Assembly (NCBI GenBank): GCA_005281725.1
Contig: SSBO01000013.1
Location: 990,281 to 1,054,280, forward strand
Length of the DNA stretch: 64,000 nucleotides
Origin: Wuchereria bancrofti
Taxonomy: Eukaryota; Nematoda; Chromadorea; Rhabditida; Onchocercidae
Direction of reading: 5' to 3'
The notes beneath the pieces are model-generated. The model was not told where the DNA came from. It did no database searches and saw nothing but the letters and a program-made list of their open reading frames with translations. The position numbers were made by a program, and so were the translations under genes. Below, in pieces: positions 31,478-42,911 of this stretch; positions within the stretch are counted from its first letter, which is position 1; every line of letters starts with the position of its first letter.

Positions 31478-33494
31478 TCAGTCTCTTTCAGCGATAGCGT
31501 TCAAATGATGATCAACCTCTGTATTTGGCAGTTTCCTGAAAATATCTTCTTAAATATGAAACATAATTCTGTGACCCATTCCTGATCTTTTTTTTTCTTC
31601 TTTGATCTTCTCTCAAGTTATTCTCATGTTTTACTTTGCCAATACTTCAGTACCTGAATTTTTTGTTATCTTTTGTAACAACGGCAACCTCAACTTCTGA
31701 TGCCTTCAAATCAACGCCCAATGATGATTGCAAACATTCAAGAGCTAGCTGAAAATAGCAGAGTTACTAATGTTACTTTCAAATAAATTTAAGTAGATGA
31801 TCACAGCTAGTGTTTTCAACAAAACGATATTATAGATATCTAAGTCCAACTAATAAAGTAACTGAACAAGTGTATATTCACAACAACATTACTCTATTCG
31901 ATTATCAATGAAATAACTTTTATAACTGACATTATGCTCTTATCTATCTTCGTAACATGGTAGAACATACCTGCACTGTACCTTCGTAATCGTAATCAGT
32001 TTTTTTCTTGAGTTTTTTCTCCAGAAAACTATTTGCAGGTTGTTGTTTTACACCAACACCAACACCACGCATTCCTCGATAATAACCAGCTGGATCTACG
32101 CGAAATATCTGAGGCCCCTCCTCATCATCATATGAGATCAGCAGCATAACTACAACCATTAAATTATTATTAAACCTATACAGACAAATAATAATCATTT
32201 CATCTATTTGATGAAGCTATTGCATATTATATGTTTCCAACATATTATATGTTGCTTAAATTATCCATATACATTCCAAAAATATAGCGATAAAAATGGA
32301 AATTAGTAATAAATTTATTATTTCAACATAGAAAAGAGGCAATAAAATAATGCGTTAGGTACATAAGAAATAAATTTCTCAATTTCTTTACATTTGGATC
32401 AAAATGAAATCATGCCCATATATGCCTTAAGAAACTAATCTAATTTAACAGTCACATACTTACCACAACCCAGTGAACGTAACTCAGCATTCTGAGTATA
32501 ATACTGATTGAGATCAGCCATTCTCCTACTAAGCTGCTCTACCGACATATTATAACCATTCTTGTACTTCCATTCCGCTGCTTCTATTTGAGCTCGTTTT
32601 ACTTGGAATTTACTATCCGCTGAAAATATGCGATTTAATGTAGAACATGTGGAATAGTGTATCACTGTAATCGTAATATATTCAAAATTTTTATGAAATT
32701 TGTTTTTCTAACGGATACCGTGACTGTCAACCTTATTATTCCTAAATAATGCAATTTCCAGAAACATTTGTCTTTTAAATTATTTACATACAAATCTAGA
32801 GCAACTTTCCAGTTATGTATCCTAATTTAGGATTATAAAGATGAATCAAAACATACGTATCATTCCCACCATTGCACAGCCAATCGTTGGCGTTAATTGA
32901 TACAAACTTGTCACAGAATCCGCCACAATCAGCTTATCCTTAAATCGATAGAAATGGCACAACTGTATATTTTTAAGCACCAGGTGATAAAAATATAAGG
33001 AAAATATAAGACGAAATAACGAACAAAATCAACTTTAATGTTGCATTCAAATTTTTTCGCACTCAACCGAAAGTGCCGAAATGATAAATCCATATATTTC
33101 TTTTTCCACACGATATTATACTACTGATTAGGTAGAAATACTACTATTAGATTTAATAACAAAGCTTTGAAATTTTTCATAAAAAAGCGACATATTTTAC
33201 TATGAAATACACAAAAACTTACAGGTACACGTTTCTGTACTGCGACAACAGCACAATTGACACCTTTTACACTGACAGCTGTTAAATTCGTTGAATTTAT
33301 CGCTTTGAAAGCATATTCTAAAATTGAAGGCCAAAATGATGAGTTTGCATTAATACACCACTAAACTTTTTACAGGAATTAATCTATTAAGTATATCTAA
33401 ATTACAGAAATACCTTACCAACTTGATACACTCTTCCCTCAGGAGAGAAGATTGTAATATGACGATCGAAGCCTGCACTGCTTCCACGAGACAT
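31478..33494 (-). CDS. pas-1: Proteasome subunit alpha type-6 (PSMA6)
   Basis: Alpha-ring subunit of the 20S proteasome core (cytosol and nucleus). Seven exons: 33419-33494, 33223-33317, 32857-32938, 32464-32619, 31971-32149, 31654-31748, 31478-31535; 246 residues, the same length as human PSMA6. The N-terminus has the alpha-subunit signature [20 protein letters not shown] at residues 9-28. Further matches are [57 protein letters not shown] and the end HLNAIAERD. As expected for an alpha subunit there is no N-terminal catalytic Thr. The start is 9 bases after an acceptor-like CGTTTCAG, a probable trans-splice site. Exon 3 uses a TTTAAG acceptor. The upstream same-strand gene is ATAD5, 760 bases away. 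Confidence 0.96.
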
Positions 33495-34255
33495 GTTGAC
33501 CTCTGAAACGGTGTTACACGCTTACCTCAATAGCATGTGTCCATTTTTAATCACCGTAAACACCGGTGGACAGTTTTAAGACAGATTAATAGAAATTCTT
33601 AGGGTTGTGATTAAATTGTCTATGAAGGCATAAATGTATGATGTAAAGCAAAATACAGAAGTGCAAAAAAATCCTAAGCTCCATTTTTAAATACTAAATC
33701 CACTTCAACATAATGGCTCATAAATCTATTGTATGAAATATATGGAAGTGTTTTTAAAATTGTGCCTTACAGAACGAATATCGTTTGAGGACTGTTGAAA
33801 ATAGGATAATTAAAATAAATATTATGAAATGAGGAAATATGAGATGAATGGAACTGGACCGACCAATTCCACAAAACCCTTTGAAAACTCACTGAAATGT
33901 ACTCTCGTTTTAAGCCAGTACAGGTAACAAATTGTGTTTGTACGTAATGAATATGAGTCAAAGAGCAGACTTTCACAAATATGAAAAACTCCATTCAGTG
34001 ATAAAATATATTTACTGCACTAATACATAGCACTATAAAGTTACATAAAACTGGAATGCAATCAATGAGAAAGGATCAAATTGGCAAATAAATAATAAGT
34101 TTAGATGGGATCATCAAAATGCCTATTTAGAATGTCTTAGAAACAGCATAATTTCATATTATGAAATTGAAACTTGGTCTTGATTTTCTAATTTCAATTT
34201 AAAATAATCGTTCTCACAAATTCTAGGGAGAAGCTGTATACATTCGCGAAAGAGA
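33495..34255. other. Spacer between PSMA6 and ATAD5
   Basis: 761 bases holding the PSMA6 upstream region and the ATAD5 3' flank, both on the minus strand. An ORF at 33767-33994 on the minus strand has no recognisable product. Confidence 0.5.
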
Positions 34256-37200
34256 TCAATAATTTAGTAAATAATATTGGGTTAAAACATTTTTCAGAGT
34301 ACCACTGGAATCTATTTGTGAGTCACCGTGTAATTCATCAAAATAATGTTGAGCGCGACGAGAGGCAGGCATTTTGGCACGAGATGCTTTATCCATAATG
34401 CATAGATATGGTATGTAATCAAGTATCACATCTGTAAAATAATTTTTCGAAAGTCAACACTTAAATTTGCAAATCGTTTGTAATATCATTTGAGTGCACG
34501 AAATTAGTTCTGAGCATCAGATTTAAGATGGAAAACTTTAAACAATTACTTACATTTTTATCTCTCAGAATTTTGAAACATACGCTCTAAGACATAAGCA
34601 AAATTTGTTTCTATCAGGCCTTTGTAAAAGTTGCAACTACTCACAAAAAGAAATCGGAGCAAAATTTAAGTTGAACTGAACGAAATAAATCGAACTAAGT
34701 GAGTAAAGACAAATAAGTCAAAAGTAAAAGAAAAACACTTACCGCTCAAAGGGAAATACTCAGTTGCAGGTAGCACAGAACGAGTAATTTTCACTGCAGC
34801 ATGCATATCACTCTTCTCTACATTATGCAAATCCTCCTCCTCTCTAAAATAAAAATTTGTGAGTACTTAACGAGCAAATGATTAATTTTCTTTGTTAAAG
34901 TAAAAAAAAAAGAAAAAAAAACATAATGCAAACCGATCCGTCAATGAAAGAATTGTTCTCGGTTCATATGAATGGTCGTGGCGTAACATGACATTATACG
35001 AAATGAAATGGCACTTTTTGGATAGTGTTTCAAATTTTGTTTGCTCCTCACTCTTTAATCTTTTCATCAACTGCAAGGATTTAAAGATTTGGTTAGTTAC
35101 TGGATGAAATTTATATTCCATATCTTAACGTAAAAAAAAAAAAACTTCATAATCTCTTATAGTAAAAATTCCAACTGTCGGAACATTTTTTGACATATTT
35201 TCGAAGCTTTCAGGAAAGCAGAGTCAATGACAGATACTAAATATGCAAGAGTAAGCAATCGTAATGGAAGTAACATCAAATCAGTAGTTTGAAAATTGAT
35301 ATTCTAAATAATCATTCGAACGATTTATAACTTGTCCATATTATCAAGAACATCCTCAAATGAAATCTTCCCATATATTTCCTACTTCATTACATTTTAT
35401 AATTAATCTACCATTCTTAAAGAATTATTGCTGTCTTCTCCAGAATAAAACTGAAGCTGATTGATACATGCCCGCAAATCACCGTTATATTGCTCAGCCA
35501 GAGCACAACAGGTATCGGAACAAACACTGATGTTTAAAGCAGCACAAATTTCCTGAAAATATTCGAATAATTATTTTGAGTCTACTCAACGGAAAACAGA
35601 AAAACAGAACAGAAAAGATATCACGGTAAGAATTAATTAATCAAGCAAATATTATCAAGAATGAGAAAAAATAAATGAATTCCATCGACTTAAAACAACG
35701 CACCTGAAGATGCGAAGAAACGGTCTGTACCTCTGGTCTAATTAAGGGAAATATGAGAACAGGTACTTCAAATCCTAACTGTTTGCGAACAAGAGAGATG
35801 TCTGAAATTAGCGAAGGACATTGCTTCACATTTCAGCTCTATAACTATAAAAGAAGTGGTAGGTTATAAACAAAAAAAAAAACGTGAAATTAACCTTCGC
35901 AAATAATGATAATTGGTGTACGAGCTTCTCTGCATAGAACTCTTAGTGCAGGCCAAAATCCGTCATCATGCTTGTCATATATTACATCGCACTAAAAAAG
36001 CATTCTTTTTTTTACAACAGAAAAGTTAGATTAAAAAAAATTCGATCTTAAAATATAAACAAAATTAAATAAAAATTACATCGTCAACCAAGATGATGGA
36101 ATCTTCAATCATCTTTCCATCATTCTTTTCATTTCGGAAGAACATCTGATTTACCATTGTAGACATCGGAAACTGAAACAAATTCAGCATAAGCTGACTA
36201 GGAAATACTGAATTTGCAGTGATATATTTCCTGAATATTTTGACAAATCATGAAAACTAAAAGGTAAGGAACAAATTTCCTTGATTACAGACAAAAATTT
36301 TAAACGAATAATTAACACCTTGTGAGAATGTGTAGCTCCTTGCAACTTACACTTCAACTGCAAGCCATTTCTCTTTTCATTAGATGCAATTTCTAAGACA
36401 TGCATTTCATAACGCTTCGAAACTGCATAAACCTAAAACAAATATCCACCATATATTTCAGCATTGCATTCACCATTATTCTCATAGATTAACAGACAAG
36501 AATCAAGAAATGATAATCAAAATTAAAATCCACAATAAACCCCAGAAAAACGTTTATCAAAATTAAAATCCCTTACCAGTGATGTTTTGCCACTACCACA
36601 ATGACCATATATGATAGCAGTATTGCACAACTGCTCTACTTTTTCATCAGAATCAAACGAATCGGAGTCCGAATCACGTTTTTTCCGTCGAGTAGGTACT
36701 ATTACATCTGCAAACGCCAAGCTAACAACATTAGTCATATATTATACTCGAAAAAAATTATATTCAAAAAATTACGAAAAAAAAGTACATCAGTTTGCCT
36801 CATTTCTTGATCAAGTATGAAAGATATTACCTTTCTTATTATTCCTGCTTTTTCGCAATCGTTCTTTCCACATATTAATCCAGTCACATAGTTTACGAAC
36901 GGTGGGACCATCAACAATTAATTCATCAGTTTTCATTGGTCTCAATGCTTCACTCCAAGTATTCTCCTGCAGTTCTTCAGTGAGCGATTTCCATCTCCTA
37001 CTTTTTGACAATTTCTTTCTTGCACTGCAAAACAAGTTTTTAATACAGTAATTAAGAATATAACACAGAAAAGAGAAAGAGAGAATCAAAGAGAATCAAA
37101 AATAGAATCAAGAATCAAAAATAATTTGAAGAATTCAAAGGCAGTTACCTTCTGGATCTCGATGGGATACGTGAATCAACTTTCTGTTCCAATTCTTCAT

Positions 37201-40200
37201 CTTCACAAAAGCTCTTTTTCCGGAATGATATTTGAAATGTATTATTATTGTATAAAACCACTTTCGGTATTTGGTGTTGACGAAGTTCGCATGGTAAGTC
37301 ATAGTTAACAGATGGTATTTCAGCATATCCAATATTCGAAACACTGGGAAAAGGTGCAAAATCCATCTCATCCGTGAAAACTATAATGTAGGGTACCAAA
37401 GCTTACACAGATACCACAAACATATATTGTTTTCACCTTTAGATGAAACGAATTAAAATAATTTTCAACGCTCAACAATGGTCCTGTTAAGTATATGAAA
37501 ATATACAAAATAAAAGAAATAATGTAATCTAAAATTAAAACCTGGTTTCTTCTCAAGCTTTAACATGCTGTTCATTTCCTCACCGATAAGTTTGTCACCA
37601 CAAATTGAAGAACTCTTCATGATTGTCTCTGCTTTATTCGTTGTCGTTTGTCTAGTATTTCTCGTATCAATTTTATTCTTGTAGAAAGTCAGCGAGTTCC
37701 CAGGTATATTGCTCAATCCCTGATCGTCTAGGAGTACTACCTCATCAGTATTTTGCTAAATATGCTGGTAAAGTAGCTTCAAGTGTAGAAGACTTTATCA
37801 TAACCTTCATTACTAATCGAACAAAATCCCTCAAGCAATCAATGATAAATCAAAGCCTGGAAAGCCCACAGTTTGGCTCCACCTCATTAGTATTTTGCTA
37901 ATAACTGGACTCAAAATTAACAAATTAAACTAACATTGCAAGACACTGCTGAAGCAGAGCAACGGGATTGATCAACATTTTCCGTACATGTGGTGTTTGA
38001 GAAGGAACTTTCCTGCAAAATATATGAGTATTCAGATATCTTACTTTTTTATAAAATTTTCATTCTAAATATTTTGACGCATTAAATAATTAATCCTAAA
38101 TATTCAGGTAAGATGTCATAATATCGAGCATAACTAATTAATTAAATTCTAATTCAGTGCAGTGCAGCTCAAGTAACGTCATACAACGTAAAAAAAAAAA
38201 AAAAAAAACCTCAACCTGATAAGTAGTAATTAATCTCTATCTAGAAACGTTTGTCAAAAATTCACATTCGTAGTGCATGAGTCAATTTAAAAATCACCCC
38301 ATACACATTTTCTTTTGCTTCTCCTACAATGATCGCTTGAGAGCGATTCGGAGCTGATAATTTGCTAACCGCTTTCTGAAACAACAGTGACTTCCGACAA
38401 CACTTATTTCTTTTATTCTGTTTCTCTGAAAAGCAATAAAGTAATGAAAGGATTAAAGCAGAGGATTAAACCGAGCGGAATAACAAATGACTACCTCATA
38501 TTACATCGCCACTTTTTAATAAATGAAAAATTTATCTTTTTCATAAATTATCTAATTTGTTTAAGTTACCTACTTGGCAATCCTCCAAAGCTTTGCCTAC
38601 GTAATGAGTGTTTTTTTATCAATATACTATTACACTCTATCATATTTTCATCAGTGATCTGTTTCTGTTGATTCCACATAAATGCATCTTCGTCAACCAG
38701 ATGACACCATTGGTTTGGTAGGTCTTGCAGCCATTTCTTAACTCTGGAATAATGCTACTGAACAGAAAATACCCGAAAACTGTTTTGACTTATTAAAAGA
38801 TTTCAAAGTTGATCGAATCTCATTATGTTGTGTTTATTAAAATATGAGCCACAAAAATTTATTTAATATGAAAATATACTTTGCTTTTGGTCCTGTACGC
38901 GGGACAACCAATAAAGATGCACGTAAATGTTGCAGACCATCAGATGCTTCATTGCACTTCTGTTCATCATTACTTTGCTTGTCATTTAGTATATTTAAAT
39001 TTCCATTTTCTTTATCTGCATTTACGTCCTACAAAAGGAAACCTTCATAATTTAACAGCTTGTGCATGTTTTACGTGTAATCATCAATGATAAATAACGA
39101 CTAAATAAACAGGTAGTTCTTCCTGAGTAATGTTAAAGTAAAGTGTATGCAGCAGTGTATGCAATGAACAGCTAGAACTAAATAAATGAAACTTTTGGTT
39201 TAGTTGTTTAAAACGCAGTTAATCAATAATGAATGAACCTGCTTTATTCCTAAGGAAAGGCTTCGCAATCGGTCTCCACGCACCCATGTGGTTGCTTTTT
39301 CCTCCTTAAATTTTTTCAATCTGTTATCAAAAGCAAAAATTCTTGAAGAACTGAACATTAAGTTTACTTTGAGCATATCATGAGTTTAAAATCTGCATAA
39401 AATAATAAAGGCAAAAAGACTTAAATTTTGTCGTTAAGAAACAAATCTGAATCCACGTTTTTTTTTTTTTTAATTTTCAAAACCGGCGAGAACAAGTCCT
39501 GAGACAGAGCCAATCAGAATGAATATTTGATATTAATTCCTTCATGTCCCAAAATGTGAAAAACTTAGAACTTACAACACGTCGTTTGGGTCTTTTAACT
39601 GTAGAGTTTATTTCTGATAAATTCGATACCTCGAAACGATTTACAGCTCTTTTCCGGTCCATATAACGGTCAACATTTCGCTCTTTTGATTTTAACGCAT
39701 GATCATCTTAAAAAAAATATGCTAAGTTATATAAAAAGTAGTGCTGACAAACATATCTAAAGTTTTCTGACATAAAAATAATAAACACTGGGTCACAGTA
39801 TCTTCCTACAAGTGTTCATAATATACATACTATTATCGACTGCGCCACTACTGCCTTCATCATTCTTCGCTTCCAGACATTCGTTAACAACCTTTTCCTC
39901 ATCTAAATGACATTGAAAAGTTTGAGATATGGCAGGCAAAAACCTAACTATCTCATTTTGGAACGTATTCGTGGTGAAGTCTTGCAAAATAACAGACTGA
40001 GTAGTGGGTATGTCAAGTTCTTTATTGTCGCTAGCAATCTGGAAAAAAAAATTTAATGCTCAATGAAATATTAAATAAACAGTAAAACCTAGAAAAAAGG
40101 CAACATATTGAACTTGCTTAATTTCGTTAGGAAATTTCTTTTTCCCTAACATAAAACCAACGTAATCCGAGCTTAACAGTTTCATTTTATTCTTTTTTAA

Positions 40201-41353
40201 AAGAGACGATGACCATTTATTTCAGGAATTCACACGTTTCGGGAATATAGTGTTAAAAATAACGTCCCATATGTAATTTGCATTATAAAATAAGAAAAAA
40301 TACTTCTTTAATAGCTAATTCTTTTACGGTTGGTGGAGAGTCTGGCATTTTCACAACTCCAGGTATCTTCCCAGAACGTGGAGTAATCTCATGGATTTGC
40401 GGGACAGAATGGAAATGCACGCGTTTATGCTTATTCCATCCCTTTGCTCTCATTGTTATACGTCGAACTGTTTTCTGAGTAATATTTAGCAAGATGGGCT
40501 TCAATGATACCGGTGGAGGCTCGCAAGTTATCTAGAAATGTACAAAAACTAGAGAAAAAATTTAACAGTGTTAACAATTACTCACACTATTAGTTCTACT
40601 ATACAATCGGTAATTGGATGATTTCTCCAAAAATGTTCCCTTACATGATAAACGTATTACTTATAACTTACACAATGATATCTTACGAAAGAGATACGGA
40701 ATTCAAAGCAAAGCGATGGAATTACAATGCCGAAATGTTATGCAAATGTAAAAACAGCAATTAAAGATATACCTCAAACTTTCTTACTGCAGCCTTTGAC
40801 CTCGTCCTGTAAATCGATTTCCGTAAATTCATTGATGTACGTCGCTTGCTGTCCAAAGTAATCACTTTTCTTTCAAGTGTTTTTCCACTGCTACTACGAC
40901 AGTTAAAATTTGATACATCGTCAGGAACGGCATTATTCACTTCCGTCTAATATTAGGTAAAAATTAGTCAGTTGTAGCATCGACAATATTTATAAAAATT
41001 GAAGAGAAAGCAGACTGTATAACTTACATTTCTGAAAAATAATGATGAACGTCGTCTTAGATGTTTCCGGCCAAATGCGGCTTTTTCCAAAGAATCATTC
41101 ATCTGTGAAAACAGAGAACTATCAACAAATAAACGTGTAGCAATGACCGTCTCCACCAGTAAAAATTAGCTAATATGTATAACGTGAAAGATATATTAAA
41201 TTTAAACAGTCTTCAAGATCATCAATATACTTCATCAAAAATAACGTAAAGATCTTTAAAAAAAATACTGACGTTTTTATCAGTGGATGAGGTGGTGCCA
41301 TTTAATGGATGAATTTGACACTGCTCAGAAATGGTTTCTTCATTAGTTGCCAT
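34256..41353 (-). CDS. ATAD5/Elg1-like PCNA-unloading AAA+ ATPase
   Basis: Large subunit of the RFC-like complex that unloads PCNA from DNA after replication (family knowledge). About 23 small exons from the ATG at 41353 to TGA at 34256, roughly 1,070 residues (yeast Elg1 791, human ATAD5 1,844). The N-terminal half is basic and disordered, with RRRSSLFFRN, KRVHFHSVP and a DSDSDSFDSDE tract before the ATPase. The AAA+ core lies in 37025-35400: WSEALRPMKTDELIVDGPTV, Walker A GHCGSGKTSL (exon 36577-36712), VYAVSKRYEMHVLEIASNEK then GATHSHK (36319-36432), Walker B IILVDDCDVIYD split across an intron, DGFWPALRVL, TPIIIICE, and sensor-2 NGDLRACINQLQFY. The C-terminus has a helical RFC-type collar. 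RFC1 is less likely because no BRCT domain is seen. Some exon borders (35.1 and 38-39 kb) are approximate; one acceptor is TTTAAG. Confidence 0.85.
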
Positions 41354-42911
41354 GCCTCATCTGATAATGTTATTTTAATTTCTGAAAAAATAAAATTAAT
41401 TGCTTCTCTTACAAGTAAAAAGATCAGTTAACAGTCGAAATAATAAATTGATGATTATCGTGAAGGTAGAACTTATACATGCATTAGTGATAAGAACAAT
41501 GATAAAGCGATAACGATAAGAACTACAAACCCTACAACCGTATTACCCACTCCGTGTGAGAACAACAGTTTCTTGATGTCAAAATGAATATATCAATGCC
41601 ACTTCGCAACAATCTCCCGGTGGTTACGCCTGAAAATCCCGCCTCTCGTATAGATTTGGCATACAAACATTGCTACATTTACAACAAACGGAAATTACAA
41701 AGACTAGAACGGAAATCGTAGTATTACGTAGATTATTTGTAAAACAATATTACTGGACAGCAAAGGCCAAAATTTCAGGTCAAAGGCTGCTTTTTGAGGT
41801 CAAGAAAACTTTTTGAAAATACTTTAGAAAAGAAAAACTATAATTTTAATAATTAAGAAAACGGAGATTATCCAAAAATAAGCCGAAGTATTTCGCCATT
41901 TTTTTGGCTATTTTTTTTTCCAATGATATCAGAGTTATTTAATGCATCTGAAATTAAGTAATATTAATTTGTGATATTTTTCAATTTCAGGATTGAGCTA
42001 AATTTTCCTAATATATATCAAGAACCTTCTTCTCTCACTATTACAGATATTTTTGACACTTCAATAATCTACACTAACAAAAAAGTTTCACAGTAAAACA
42101 TTCATTAACAACAACATAGGCCTACAGTAATCCTTGTTGCACAGTAATGCATTTGTCAGAAACAACATAGACCTACAGTAGTATTGCAAATAACATGGAT
42201 AATATTAACGACCGCATAAACAATAATTAATGCATGAAATGCGATACTTGTTGCATGTATTATTAATTGACAAATTAATAAATTGAATTTTCACATTTTA
42301 AAAATGTCTCAAACCAAAAAATAGAATTTTTTCTAGAAATTTGCACTAATATACAAGAAATTTTCTTTTCTTTTTTCTTTTGAAAAAAAAAGAAGAATAT
42401 TAAATTGATGCTAACAATCATAACATGAATGACAAAAACAGACAAAAAAATCATCATATCAATAGTAAAACCAAAACAAAAACAAAAAAAATTTTTTCGA
42501 GTGAATTTATCCTTTCCATTTCATTTCTTTTTTTATTATTTTTGAATTATTGTAACTTCGCATTCCCTCACTTCATCGAAACTTTTAAATTTTAATGGTT
42601 GTTAAAAAAAAGAGAAAGTAAAAAAGTATTTAATCAAAAAATCCAGTTTCTGATCATTCTATTTGGATCAATGAATGAATAAATAGATGAATGGGTGAAT
42701 GGTTGAAAGGATGCGGTAATCATAATTGCGATAATATTTGTTGATAATTATTAATCCTCTAATAGACATTCATCATTATAATCCATCTATTGCATAATTC
42801 ACAGTGATTATTATTATCACTACCACTATTATTATTGTTCCCATTACTATTATTATTTAAGTAACAATTTAACAAATTAAAATTGTTCAGTTGCTGAAAA
42901 ATTCACTAACA
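41354..42911. other. Divergent spacer, ATAD5 and SXP/RAL-2
   Basis: About 1.56 kb with the upstream regions of two divergent genes. It contains a two-copy degenerate tandem repeat at 42091-42180 and a short TTATTA-rich tract at 42790-42860. No coding ORF is convincing. Confidence 0.5.
42091..42180. repeat. Two-copy tandem repeat, period about 51
   Basis: Two units begin CAGTAA at 42091 and 42142, and both end in ACAACATAG(G/A)CCTACAGTA (42111-42129 and 42162-42180). The copies differ by several substitutions. Confidence 0.55.

Noticed and set aside
34256..41353. RFC1 (large clamp-loader subunit) identity for the AAA+ gene
   Set aside because: No BRCT domain is seen, and the pre-ATPase WSEALRPMKTDELI and post-Walker GATHSHK segments fit ATAD5/Elg1 better.
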